From: Desulfospira joergensenii DSM 10085
GTDB lineage: Bacteria; Desulfobacterota; Desulfobacteria; Desulfobacterales; Desulfobacteraceae
Assembly: GCF_000420085.1 (NCBI RefSeq)
Contig: NZ_ATUG01000001.1
Location: forward strand, 1,511,223 to 1,575,222
Reading direction: 5' to 3'
DNA: 64,000 nucleotides
Below are positions 1 through 8,381 of this stretch, in pieces. Below the pieces are notes generated by a model. The model had not been told where the DNA came from and did no database searches. It was given only the letters and a program-made list of their open reading frames with translations. How positions within the stretch are numbered: position 1 is the stretch's first letter; every line of letters starts with the position of its first letter. Position numbers and translations under genes: made by a program.

Positions 1-2
1 GC

Positions 3-746
3 GAGCTTTTCGGCTATGCCACTGGGGCCTTTACCGGCGCTAAAAAAGGGGGCAGTCCCGGCAAATTCGAGCAGGCATCCAAGGGCACCCTGTTTCTGGA
101 TGAAATCGCGGAAATGCCCTTGTTTTTACAGGTGAATCTGCTCCGGATCCTTGAAGAGGGACAGGTGACAAGGGTGGGAGGAACCCAACCCATCCCCATT
201 GATGTCCGTATCATTGCGGCCACCAACAAGGATCTAAAGCCCCTGGTAGAAAAAAAGAAACTCCGCCAGGACCTTTTTTACCGGCTCAACGTGGTGAAAA
301 TCCATCTCCCGCCCCTGCGGGACAGGGGCAACGACCTCACCCTTCTGGCCACCTATTTCATCGGGGAAATGGCCGAAAAACTGGGGCGGAAAGTCCGGTC
401 CGTGGATCCGCTCTTTTACGCGGCTCTTAAAAATTATGAGTGGCCGGGAAATGTTCGCGAGTTAAAGTATGCCATAGAAGGAGCCATTGCACTCATGTCC
501 GAAAACCGCCGCCTGTCAGCCGAATGCCTCCCGACGGATATCAGAAAGCAGTCTGGCGTACCTGTTTTGCCGAAACCCGGCAAAAATCCGGACACCAATT
601 TCAGCCTCAAGGCCATGGAAGAGGAAACCATCCAAAAAGCCCAACAGCACTTTTCAGGAAATGTCTCTCAGATGGCCAAGGCCCTCGGCATCGGCCGGAA
701 CACCCTGTATGCAAAACTGAAGAAACACCGGATATCCAAGGGCTGA
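3..746 (+). CDS. Sigma54-dependent response regulator / enhancer-binding protein, C-terminal part
   Basis: The reading frame is open from the first bases of the window, so the N-terminal (receiver or sensor) part lies outside. What is visible is the second half of an AAA+ sigma54 activator: an intact GAFTGA loop near the left edge, Walker B in TLFLDE, the sensor region (RIIAATNKDL, then RQDLFYRLN), the WPGNVREL motif, and a C-terminal Fis-type helix-turn-helix (QMAKALGIGRNTLYAKLKKH). The intact GAFTGA loop implies a functional contact with sigma54. Its targets cannot be read here, but two convincing sigma54 promoters lie at 57.2 and 60.5 kb. It converges with the M24 peptidase gene. Confidence 0.93.
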   Translation, partial: ELFGYATGAFTGAKKGGSPGKFEQASKGTLFLDEIAEMPLFLQVNLLRILEEGQVTRVGGTQPIPIDVRIIAATNKDLKPLVEKKKLRQDLFYRLNVVKIHLPPLRDRGNDLTLLATYFIGEMAEKLGRKVRSVDPLFYAALKNYEWPGNVRELKYAIEGAIALMSENRRLSAECLPTDIRKQSGVPVLPKPGKNPDTNFSLKAMEEETIQKAQQHFSGNVSQMAKALGIGRNTLYAKLKKHRISKG

Positions 747-846
747 AGCCGGGTCTGAAGGAACTTTCACCGGTACTGTGGACGATACCCGTGCCGGCAG
801 AGGCCTGAACGGCACTGGGAAACAGGCCTTGGCCCCATCCGGGACA

Positions 847-2052
847 TCATCGGTCAATTTCACAGATCCGGTCCGGAAACCGGGTCAGGGATTCAAGCCC
901 CTCTTCCTTAACCAGGAAGGTGTTTTCAATTCCCACCACCCCTTTGCCCGGGATCACCGCCTTGGGTTCCAGGGCGATTACCATGCCCGGCTCCAGGGTC
1001 AGCGACTGGCCCTGGGCGATAAAGGGAAACTCATCCAGTTCAATTCCCAGGCCATGTCCGGCAAACCGGATCCGGGGCTCTGCCCCGCCCATGAAGGTGT
1101 CTCCATGGCCCAGATCCGTTGCCGTCTGAACCATGTACTCATAAAGGTCACCGGTAAGGCTTCCCGGTAACGCCTTTTTCATCACTGCCTCCTGGATGGA
1201 GAGCATGTCTGAATGGGCCTGTTCCAAATCAGGGGACAGTCGGCCCAGGGAAAAAATCCGGGCATGGTCACTCAGGTATCCGTCCAGGGCAAATACATAA
1301 TCCACCAGAACCGGCTCTCCGGATTGAATGGGAACAAATCCGGCACCCTGGCCGACAAAGGGGTTAAGACCGGCTCCGCTGGTGGGGGACGAAATCGCCC
1401 CGGGCAGAGCTGCCCCGGCACCGGACAGGATATGGCCGTAAAAGAGGTCATTGTTCCAGAGCCTCATGGACACCAGGCCCTGGTGGCCCAGTATCCGGGC
1501 ATGGGCCTCCAGCTCGGAGGCCAGCTCAATTTCCGTGATTCCTTCGCAGATGACCTCTGCCGCCTTCCGGGCCACCTGATCGGCCAGGGCGGATGCCCGG
1601 CGGATGCAGTTGATCTCAAACTCCGACTTTACCGCCCTCTGAAGACGGACCTGGAGAGAGATATCCCGGATCTCGGAACCGCCGAAGATCTCCTTGAACA
1701 TGAGAAACTGAGCCGCGGGAAGCACATCCAGCTCAAGCCCCAGGACTCCGGGCAGGCGGTATCCCTGTTCTTCCAGGGCGGCGGGGATCTTCTTGGGACT
1801 GAGCAGGGGGATGATCCGGTCCAGACCGGATTCGTTCCCGGCCCGGTTGATATCCTTGAAGACCATGAACAGGGGCCGGCCATCGGCCGGGATATAAAGC
1901 CAGCCGGACTGGGTGGTTCCGCTGTAGTAGAAAAGGTCTGCTCTCTGGATGATCAACGCCCCCTCAATCCCTTGCCTGCTGAGGCGATCTTGAAACCCTT
2001 TGATCCGGTTTTCCAGTTCCGTTACCGGGGTGATCTTGGGTTGAAATTTCAT
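847..2052 (-). CDS. M24 family metallopeptidase (Xaa-Pro aminopeptidase-like)
   Basis: 401 residues: a creatinase-type N-terminal domain (about 1-150) followed by a pita-bread M24 domain. The five metal ligands expected for the family are recognisable: two Asp in VDYVFALDGYLSDHARIF, His in GHGLGIELDEF, Glu in IALEPK and Glu in GIENTF, so it should be active. No signal peptide, hence probably cytoplasmic, trimming proline-containing peptides or acting as a prolidase. The start has a good GGAGG site 8 bases upstream. It begins 26 bases after the response regulator stop on the same strand and is probably the last gene of the VWA-kinase-regulator operon. The exact substrate cannot be told from sequence. 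Confidence 0.9.
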   Translation of the reverse strand: MKFQPKITPVTELENRIKGFQDRLSRQGIEGALIIQRADLFYYSGTTQSGWLYIPADGRPLFMVFKDINRAGNESGLDRIIPLLSPKKIPAALEEQGYRLPGVLGLELDVLPAAQFLMFKEIFGGSEIRDISLQVRLQRAVKSEFEINCIRRASALADQVARKAAEVICEGITEIELASELEAHARILGHQGLVSMRLWNNDLFYGHILSGAGAALPGAISSPTSGAGLNPFVGQGAGFVPIQSGEPVLVDYVFALDGYLSDHARIFSLGRLSPDLEQAHSDMLSIQEAVMKKALPGSLTGDLYEYMVQTATDLGHGDTFMGGAEPRIRFAGHGLGIELDEFPFIAQGQSLTLEPGMVIALEPKAVIPGKGVVGIENTFLVKEEGLESLTRFPDRICEIDR

Positions 2053-2078
2053 CCGTTCTCCTCCGTTTCATCTGAAGG

Positions 2079-2777
2079 TCAGGGAGTATACCGGTATCCG
2101 ATCCCGTGAACCGTGCTGATAATTTCCCTGTCCTGGCCCCCTGCCTTGAGTTTCTTGCGGAGCTTGGCAATATGCTGGTCCAGGGTGCGGGTGGTGCCCA
2201 GATAGGTTATGCCCCATGCCTTATCCAGCAGTTCGTTCCGACTTAAGACTTCATTGGGACGGCCGTGAAACATCCGGATGAGGGTCAGCTCCCTTTCGGT
2301 CAGGTCCTGGGACTCTCCAATCCCGGAAAGCTTGAATGTCCGGGGATTGACTTCAAATCCGCCAAAGGGGAACAGGGAACGGTCAGGCTCTTCACTTTTT
2401 CTCAGTCCCCGGCCGGACCGGCGCAGTACCGCATCGATCCTGGCCAGCAGCTCATGGATGCCGAAGGGCTTGGTAATGTAGTCATCGGCCCCAAGGGTCA
2501 GGCCGACCACCTTGTCGATCTCCTCGCCCTTGGCCGTGAGCATGATGACGGGGATCTCTTTATCCTTTGCCCGGAGTTCCCGGCAGACATCATACCCGCT
2601 TTTTTCCGGCATCATTACATCCAGAATCACCATGTCAAAGTGTCCATTAAAAAACAGATCCAGGGCTTCCCGGCCGTTTCCCGCCTGGGTCACTTCATAG
2701 TTTTCGCTTTCAAGTGTGTCCACAAGACCCATCCGGATATGGGCATCGTCTTCCGCCACCAGGATTTTAATCTGCAT
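2079..2777 (-). CDS. OmpR/PhoB-family response regulator
   Basis: 232 residues from the ATG at 2777. An upstream in-frame ATG at 2843 would add 22 residues inside the kinase gene, but the chosen start gives the canonical beginning MQIKILVAEDD. Receiver domain with acidic pair, phospho-acceptor Asp53 (VILDVMMPEKSG) and the Lys in YITKPFG. C-terminal winged helix with ELLDKAWG and RTLDQHIAKLRKKL. The start overlaps the sensor kinase stop by 11 bases, so the pair is translationally coupled. A candidate binding array of three GTAAA words at 11-base spacing lies upstream of the operon and suggests autoregulation (inference). Confidence 0.93.
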   Translation of the reverse strand: MQIKILVAEDDAHIRMGLVDTLESENYEVTQAGNGREALDLFFNGHFDMVILDVMMPEKSGYDVCRELRAKDKEIPVIMLTAKGEEIDKVVGLTLGADDYITKPFGIHELLARIDAVLRRSGRGLRKSEEPDRSLFPFGGFEVNPRTFKLSGIGESQDLTERELTLIRMFHGRPNEVLSRNELLDKAWGITYLGTTRTLDQHIAKLRKKLKAGGQDREIISTVHGIGYRYTP

Positions 2778-4470
2778 GATTGATCTCCATGGAAAAACAG
2801 GCGCCTTTCCCGTCTCCAGGTTCCAGAACAAGGTCTCCCCCAAGATCCCGCAGGATTCTCCGGGAGATGCTGAGCCCCAGGCCGGATCCGGGCTGGGCAG
2901 AGGTCAGGGAATTGTCCGCCCGAAAAAATTTTTCAAAGATCTTTTCCTGATCTTCCCTTTGGATGCCCGGGCCGTCGTCCTGGATTTTCAGGAGAGCTCC
3001 GGCATCTGAGGGCTCCAGGACAAATTTAAGAAACCTGCCGCTGCCTGCATATTTCAACGCATTGTCCACAAGGTTCAGGACCACCTGCTCCAGGGCGTCC
3101 CGGTCGCTCCTCACCCGGTAGTTCCCGGGGGCGATTTCCTTTACAATTTCAAGGCCAGCCTCCCGGATGCGGATCCCGTGGGCATGGATCAGCCCTTCCA
3201 GGAACTCGTCCATTTCAAAATCGGTCACCCGGTAGGTCTTGGTTTTCTGCTCCAGTTTGCCAAAATCGAGGACATTGTTGATCAGCCGGGTCAGACGGGC
3301 ACTTTCATTGACAATCACCCTCAGATAGGTGGTTTTCTTTTCTCCATCCCCTACCCGGCCGGAAAGCAGAAGTTCGGCATACATGCGGATACTGGTCAGG
3401 GGGGTTTTCAGTTCATGGGAAACCGAGGAGACAAAGGAGGTCTTCTGCCGGGCATCCCGGATCTTCTGGGAGGCAAGCCGGGTCAAAAGGACTCCGGCTG
3501 CCACCATGGCCGTGATCAAAACGCCCAGGAGCATCATGGATACATAGAAAAATAATTTTCCCGTGCCGGTCATATTCTCATCCAGGTAAATCCCGATCCT
3601 CCAATGGGGAAGCAGGCTGGATACCGGGACCTCCATGACCGGTTTATGGGAAGATTCCACGGCCAGGGGGCCGGTCCGGTGAACCACCTCCCCGGAACCG
3701 TCCAAAAGAACCAGGGCCGTCCCTTTTCTTGTCAGTTTGGGAAAGTCCACCACCATGCGGGAAAGGATGGTCATCCACTCCAGTTCCACCCCGTACACCG
3801 GCCCCCGGGACCGGGGCCGGACCCATCCCAGGATATAGAGCCGGTTTTCGCTGAACCAGGGAATCCATCCAAAGCTCCCCCCGTCCCGGTCTTCCTTTCC
3901 CTCTACTTTTCCCGCATGGGTTTCAATGGATTGGGACAGGGAGACCAGAGCCCTCTGGGACGGAGCCTCCTGTTTTTCTTTCAGGGATCCGTAAGAGCCG
4001 GAACCCCGGGTCGCCGTGGCCGGTCCTTCCGTCCCCTTTTCCGTTCCAATCCCGGTCTTATTAAAATCAAAGGGTATCCTCCCGGAAAAAAGGGCATCAT
4101 ACCGGTTCTTGAACTGCTGTTCCTCAGGGGTCGATGCCTTTCCGGGAGGCGGATAATCCAGTCCCCTGCCCTTGAGAAAGATAAACACGTTCCGGACCAG
4201 GGGATTGGTCTTCTCCCATTTTGCCAGGACCTGTTGTTCATGACCCGGCTCAATATCCAGAAGGGACCGGGTCATCCTGTCCTGTACGGTTTCCATGGTC
4301 AAATGGAGGGTCTCGCAGACGGCCCGGGCCCGGTCCGCCATGGCATTCACCGTGGCCCGGCTGATCCGGTCCTGTTCATGGGACAGAAGCTGAAAGGCCA
4401 CCAGAGCCAGGATCAGGGCAGGCACAAGGAACAGGGCCCAGAACAGGAGTATGATCCGTCTGCTTTTCAT
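2767..4470 (-). CDS. Membrane sensor histidine kinase
   Basis: 567 residues. One membrane segment near residues 5-28, a ~275-residue extracytoplasmic sensor region without a recognisable domain, and a second membrane segment around 305-330. Then HisKA with His352 in SHELKTPLTS, and HATPase_c with N box (LNLVDNALKYA), DDGPGI and GSGLGLSISRR. It should autophosphorylate on His352 and pass phosphate to the adjacent OmpR-type regulator. It starts 4 bases after the VWA gene stop and overlaps the regulator by 11 bases, a tightly packed operon. The signal is unknown; co-transcription with a secreted VWA protein suggests envelope or redox surveillance (inference). Confidence 0.92.
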   Translation of the reverse strand: MKSRRIILLFWALFLVPALILALVAFQLLSHEQDRISRATVNAMADRARAVCETLHLTMETVQDRMTRSLLDIEPGHEQQVLAKWEKTNPLVRNVFIFLKGRGLDYPPPGKASTPEEQQFKNRYDALFSGRIPFDFNKTGIGTEKGTEGPATATRGSGSYGSLKEKQEAPSQRALVSLSQSIETHAGKVEGKEDRDGGSFGWIPWFSENRLYILGWVRPRSRGPVYGVELEWMTILSRMVVDFPKLTRKGTALVLLDGSGEVVHRTGPLAVESSHKPVMEVPVSSLLPHWRIGIYLDENMTGTGKLFFYVSMMLLGVLITAMVAAGVLLTRLASQKIRDARQKTSFVSSVSHELKTPLTSIRMYAELLLSGRVGDGEKKTTYLRVIVNESARLTRLINNVLDFGKLEQKTKTYRVTDFEMDEFLEGLIHAHGIRIREAGLEIVKEIAPGNYRVRSDRDALEQVVLNLVDNALKYAGSGRFLKFVLEPSDAGALLKIQDDGPGIQREDQEKIFEKFFRADNSLTSAQPGSGLGLSISRRILRDLGGDLVLEPGDGKGACFSMEINHAD

Positions 4471-4474
4471 ATCC

Positions 4475-5839
4475 CTATTGACTCACCTGCTGGTTTTTCA
4501 TCTGATAAGATTTTGTCCGGAGCAGTTTCCGGCTTTTCTTGTCCATGCCCCGGGACTCAATGGCCTCGGCCTGGTCCTGAATCTCTTCTGCCTCCTGGAG
4601 CAATTCTTCGTCCTGGTACATTCCGCCGATCTCCTTGAGCTTCGTGGCAGACTTCTTCAGGTACTCGGCGGCTTCCCTGGTTTTCCCCTTGTCGGAAAGT
4701 TCAATGGCCTTTTCCTGGGCCAGGGCATTGAGGTTGAGCTGGTACTCCCGGACCACTTCCACATTGGCCGATCGGGCCACCTTTTCAGAATCACTGCTGA
4801 AGGATGCCCAGGATATTCCCTCTGTCATCTCCTCTTTATGGCTGACAGGATTTTCATACCGGACCTCTGCCCGGGCCAGCTTCCTCTTTGAACCGGCAGG
4901 AGACGGAGGCAGGTTCACCTCGATCAGGGCATATTTCTGCTGGCTGCCATAAAGCTGGTTCATATAAATTTCCACCTGGTTTCCCCGGATCCGGCCTTCC
5001 CGGCCGATGATTTCAATGGGTTCAACCCCATCTTCCAGGGTCACCACGACACGGACCTGTTTGGCCACCACATTGAGAACATCCCCCAGCTCCTGGGCAA
5101 AGATCCTGGGCAGGTCCAGGCTGGATTCCACAAAATAGGTATTTCCGTCGCTTTTCTGGGCCAGCTGGGCCATGAGGTCTTCGTTGTAATCGGTTCCCAC
5201 GCCCACCGTGGATACGGAGATGTTTTCCTTGACCAGGCCGGCCCCCAGACGCCCCAGGTCACTGGGCATTTTAGGTCCGACATTGGCCAGTCCGTCGGAA
5301 AGAAGAATCATCCGGTGAACATATCCCCGGCCCAGGGATTTGCGGATCTCCGCCGCTCCCTGGCTTACCCCGCCGAAAAGAGCCGTATTCCCTCCGGGCT
5401 GGATCTGTCGGATGGTCTGGATGATATTCTGAACATTCCGGGCTTTCTGTGCCGGCACGATGGTCTGCACATTGGAGTCATAGACCACCAGGGAAAAGAC
5501 ATCTTCCCTGCCCAGCCTCTTCAGGGCTTCTATGGCGGCGGCCCTGGCCTTTTCCATTTTGGTTCCGCCCATGGAGCCGGACCGGTCCAGAACCAGTCCC
5601 AGGTTCACGGGGGGGCGGGTATTCTGCTCGAGAGAAGACGGTGCATCCAGGCTGACCTTCAAAACAAGTTTCTGGGCCCGGCCCGCCTCAAGAACACTCT
5701 TTTCCGTTTCCACCCGGCAGACCACCTTGTCAGGCAAAGCCGGTGCAGCAAAAAGACTTGCAGCCGAAACCATGGACCAGGCGATCAGTCCGGTAAAAAC
5801 CTTCCAGGCCCTACTTTTCTCAAAGATACTTCTGCTCAT
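4475..5839 (-). CDS. Secreted von Willebrand factor A domain protein
   Basis: 454 residues. N-terminal signal peptide (residues about 1-31, ending SAASLFAAPA). The VWA domain spans roughly 75-270 with a complete MIDAS: Asp85, Ser87 and Ser89 in VLDRSGSMGG, then a conserved Thr (PGGNTALFGG) and Asp (LLSDGLANVG). The C-terminal part is helical and charged (about 365-454), TPR- or coiled-coil-like. Located in periplasm or outside, it probably binds a protein ligand through a metal ion. It is the first gene of the VWA-kinase-regulator-peptidase operon, so it may modulate the kinase. The ligand cannot be inferred. Confidence 0.88.
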   Translation of the reverse strand: MSRSIFEKSRAWKVFTGLIAWSMVSAASLFAAPALPDKVVCRVETEKSVLEAGRAQKLVLKVSLDAPSSLEQNTRPPVNLGLVLDRSGSMGGTKMEKARAAAIEALKRLGREDVFSLVVYDSNVQTIVPAQKARNVQNIIQTIRQIQPGGNTALFGGVSQGAAEIRKSLGRGYVHRMILLSDGLANVGPKMPSDLGRLGAGLVKENISVSTVGVGTDYNEDLMAQLAQKSDGNTYFVESSLDLPRIFAQELGDVLNVVAKQVRVVVTLEDGVEPIEIIGREGRIRGNQVEIYMNQLYGSQQKYALIEVNLPPSPAGSKRKLARAEVRYENPVSHKEEMTEGISWASFSSDSEKVARSANVEVVREYQLNLNALAQEKAIELSDKGKTREAAEYLKKSATKLKEIGGMYQDEELLQEAEEIQDQAEAIESRGMDKKSRKLLRTKSYQMKNQQVSQ

Positions 5840-5887
5840 TTTCCTTCTCCTTTACAATTGAGTTAATCAATTTTAAAAAAAACTGCA

Positions 5888-5911
5888 ATATAAAGATCCT
5901 GATCTTTATAT
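5888..5911. promoter_or_regulatory. Near-perfect 11-bp inverted repeat upstream of the VWA operon
   Basis: ATATAAAGATC, two bases, then its exact reverse complement. It lies about 50 bases upstream of the VWA gene start, inside the probable promoter/leader. It could be a dimeric regulator's operator or an RNA hairpin in the leader. There is no T-run after it on the minus strand, so it does not look like a terminator. Confidence 0.45.
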
Positions 5912-5959
5912 CCTGGACTCAACTCTACCGGATGGAATCGGCCCATGTGTCATTCAGTG

Positions 5960-5986
5960 GTAAAGCATTTGTAAAAAAGATGTAAA
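5960..5986 (+). promoter_or_regulatory. Three GTAAA words at 11-bp spacing (OmpR/CpxR-type binding array)
   Basis: GTAAA occurs at 5960, 5971 and 5982, exactly one helical turn apart. OmpR-family regulators bind tandem direct repeats with this periodicity, and the CpxR consensus is two GTAAA words with a short spacer. The array lies 120-150 bases upstream of the VWA operon, whose third gene is an OmpR-type regulator. Autoregulation is an inference. Confidence 0.4.
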
Positions 5987-6002
5987 AAAGGAAAAGGCCC
6001 CC

Positions 6003-6043
6003 TAAAAAAAAGCAGCCGCCAGGGGGAAGTCCCTGGCGGCTGC
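6003..6043 (-). terminator. Intrinsic terminator after the 3-hydroxybutyryl-CoA dehydrogenase gene
   Basis: A perfect 13-bp GC-rich stem (6012-6024 with 6031-6043) and a 6-base loop, followed on the minus strand by eight T residues (A-run at 6004-6011). It lies 27 bases beyond the stop of the minus-strand gene starting at 6921, so it ends that transcript. Confidence 0.9.
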
Positions 6044-6069
6044 AGTGAAATCAAATATCGATAAGATAT

Positions 6070-6921
6070 TTAGGTATACTGATAGAATCCCCGGCCGGAT
6101 TTTCTTCCCAGCCAGCCCGCTTCCACATATTTTCTGAGCAGGGGACAGGGCCTGTACTTGGAATCCTTGAATCCGTCGTACAGGGTCTCCATGATGGCCA
6201 GGCAGGTGTCCAGGCCGATGAGGTCGGCCAGGGCCAGGGGCCCCATGGGATGATTCATGCCCAATTTCATGACCGTATCGATGTCCTCTGCCTTGCCCAC
6301 ACTCTGGTAGAGACAGAACACGGCCTCGTTGATCATGGGCATGAGGATGCGGTTGGCAATGAACCCGGGATAATCATTGGCCTCGGCCGGGGTCTTGCCG
6401 AATTTCTCGCACAGATCCCAGGTCAGTTGAAAGGTCTCCTCCGAGGTGGCAATCCCTTTGATGACCTCCACCAGCTTCATCACGGGCACGGGATTCATAA
6501 AGTGCATGCCGATGACCTTATCCGACCTTGACGTCTGCGCCGCGATTCTCCCGATGGGAATGGAGGAGGTATTGGTGGAAAGGATCACCCCGGGAGGGCA
6601 GATCCGGTCCAGGTCTTCAAAGATCTTGAATTTGAGGTCTTCCCGCTCAACAGCGGCTTCCACCACAAAATCCACACCCTTCATATCTTCCAGGCTGGTG
6701 GTGGTCCGGATCCGTCCCAGAATGGCAGTCTTGTCGCCTTCAGAAATCTTTTCCTTTTTCACCATCCGGTCCAGGTTTCTGGAAATGTTGCCTATACCCT
6801 TTTCACAGAACTCCTCCTTGATATCGCTCATGAGAACTTCCATGCCGGAGGCTGCCGCCACCTGGGCAATCCCGTTTCCCATCTGTCCCGCACCGATCAC
6901 ACCGAATTTTTCAATACTCAT
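6070..6921 (-). CDS. hbd: 3-hydroxybutyryl-CoA dehydrogenase
   Basis: 283 residues, the usual size for short-chain 3-hydroxyacyl-CoA dehydrogenases. Rossmann motif near the N-terminus (GVIGAGQMGNGIAQ), the catalytic-His segment HFMNPVPVMKLVEVI, and the C-terminal dimerisation domain with NRILMPMINEAV and GMNHPMGPLALADLIGLD. It oxidises 3-hydroxybutyryl-CoA to acetoacetyl-CoA with NAD(P) in the cytoplasm, or the reverse. It follows the thiolase gene by 80 bases on the same strand, so the pair covers the last two steps of butyryl-CoA oxidation. A strong terminator follows. Confidence 0.93.
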   Translation of the reverse strand: MSIEKFGVIGAGQMGNGIAQVAAASGMEVLMSDIKEEFCEKGIGNISRNLDRMVKKEKISEGDKTAILGRIRTTTSLEDMKGVDFVVEAAVEREDLKFKIFEDLDRICPPGVILSTNTSSIPIGRIAAQTSRSDKVIGMHFMNPVPVMKLVEVIKGIATSEETFQLTWDLCEKFGKTPAEANDYPGFIANRILMPMINEAVFCLYQSVGKAEDIDTVMKLGMNHPMGPLALADLIGLDTCLAIMETLYDGFKDSKYRPCPLLRKYVEAGWLGRKSGRGFYQYT

Positions 6922-6951
6922 TTTGTCTCCTTATTCAATCAGAAGCCTGAA

Positions 6952-6984
6952 AGCCAAAAGTCCAAAGCCTTTTGACTTTTGGCT
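6952..6984. repeat. Intergenic hairpin between thiolase and dehydrogenase genes
   Basis: An 11-bp inverted repeat (AGCCAAAAGTC and its complement) with an 11-base loop, in the 80-base gap between the two minus-strand genes. There is no T-run. It may act as an mRNA processing or stability element, or be one of the low-complexity spacer words seen in other gaps of this window. Confidence 0.4.
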
Positions 6985-7001
6985 GTTCGCTTTTAGCTCT
7001 T

Positions 7002-8177
7002 CTACCGGTTGACGATCAGGGCCACAGCCTCTCCCCCGCCCAGGCAGAGGGATGCCAGTCCCCGTTTAACGTCCCGCTTTTCCATCTCATGGAGCAGGGT
7101 GGTCAACACCCTTGTCCCCGAGGCGCCGATGGGATGGCCCAGGGCAACGGAACCGCCGTTGACGTTGACTTTTTCCGGGTCCAGCTCCAGGACCTTGTTG
7201 ATCCCGACTGAAGTGCCGGAAAAGGCCTCGTTGATCTCGAACAGGTCAATGTCGGAGATGGTCAGGCCCTCTTTTTTCAACACCTTGGGAATGGCGTAGA
7301 TAGGGGCCATGAGAACATATTTCATGTCAATGCCAAAGGATGCCTGGGACCCGATCTCGGCCATGATCTTGCAGCCCAGGGCCTTGGCTTTTTCCTTTTC
7401 CATGACCACCACGGCCGAGGCCCCGTCGGAAATAATGGAGGCATTTCCGGCCGTGCCCACCCCGTCCTTTTTAAAGGCCGGTCTCATTTTAGACAATAGT
7501 TCCAGGCTTGTCTCCTGGGGGCATTCGTCCGTATCAAAAACCTTGGGATCCCCTTTTCTCTGGGGCACCTCAACGGGAACGATCTCATCCTTGAACCGGC
7601 CCGAAGCCACGGCTGCATTGGCCCGTTTATAGGATTCCGCTGCATACCGGTCCTGGTCCTCCCGGGACATTCCCCATTTTTCCGAGCAGAGTTCATTGGA
7701 CATGCCCATGTGAAAATCATTGACCACATCCCAGAGACCGTCATGGATCATGTGATCCTCGATCCTGCCCGGGCCCATGCGAAGTCCCCACCGGGCCTTG
7801 TCCATATAATAGGGAGCCATGCTCATGGTTTCCATGCCCCCGGCCACCACCACATCCGCATCCCCGCATTGGATGGCCTGGGCCGCCAGCATCACGGCCT
7901 TAAGGGAAGATCCGCAGACCTTGTTCACGGTGATGGCCTCCACCTCCCAGGGAAGACCGGCCTTGACCACAGCCTGCTTTCCCGGGTTCTGTCCGTACCC
8001 GCAGGGCAGGACCTGGCCCATGATGCACTCGCTGACCTCTTTATCTTCTATCCCGGCCCTTTTAACGGCCTCCCGGATCACATGGCCGCCCAGATCCGTG
8101 GCCCCCATGGTGCTCAGGGTCCCGCCGAAACTGCCCAGGGGGGTTCTTACCGCACTGACTATGACCGCTTTTTTCAT
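7002..8177 (-). CDS. Acetyl-CoA C-acetyltransferase (thiolase)
   Basis: 391 residues, the standard thiolase length. Catalytic residues are present: Cys88 in KVCGSSLKAV, His348 in LGHPIGASG and Cys378 in SLCLGGGEA, plus NEAFSGTSV. It cleaves acetoacetyl-CoA to two acetyl-CoA, or condenses them. It sits between icmF and the 3-hydroxybutyryl-CoA dehydrogenase gene on the same strand. In this window it could also consume the acetoacetyl-CoA made by the acetoacetyl-CoA synthetase at 34.4 kb. The 204-base gap to icmF contains no convincing gene, so an internal promoter is possible. Confidence 0.93.
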   Translation of the reverse strand: MKKAVIVSAVRTPLGSFGGTLSTMGATDLGGHVIREAVKRAGIEDKEVSECIMGQVLPCGYGQNPGKQAVVKAGLPWEVEAITVNKVCGSSLKAVMLAAQAIQCGDADVVVAGGMETMSMAPYYMDKARWGLRMGPGRIEDHMIHDGLWDVVNDFHMGMSNELCSEKWGMSREDQDRYAAESYKRANAAVASGRFKDEIVPVEVPQRKGDPKVFDTDECPQETSLELLSKMRPAFKKDGVGTAGNASIISDGASAVVVMEKEKAKALGCKIMAEIGSQASFGIDMKYVLMAPIYAIPKVLKKEGLTISDIDLFEINEAFSGTSVGINKVLELDPEKVNVNGGSVALGHPIGASGTRVLTTLLHEMEKRDVKRGLASLCLGGGEAVALIVNR

Positions 8178-8381
8178 ATTCCGATTCCCTTTGCTTTAAA
8201 ATAACTATTTGATTGAAATTATTTTTTTGGCTCCACTGCCAGTACAACCAGCAAGTAAAGCCAAAAGCAAGGAAAGCGGGAAAAGCATTTGATAGGTTTA
8301 TCCGGCCTCTTTCATCCGTTGGTGTTCTTCCTTTTTCTTTTACAGCTTTTCCTGCTGCTTTACTCGCTTTCTTCGCTCTTA

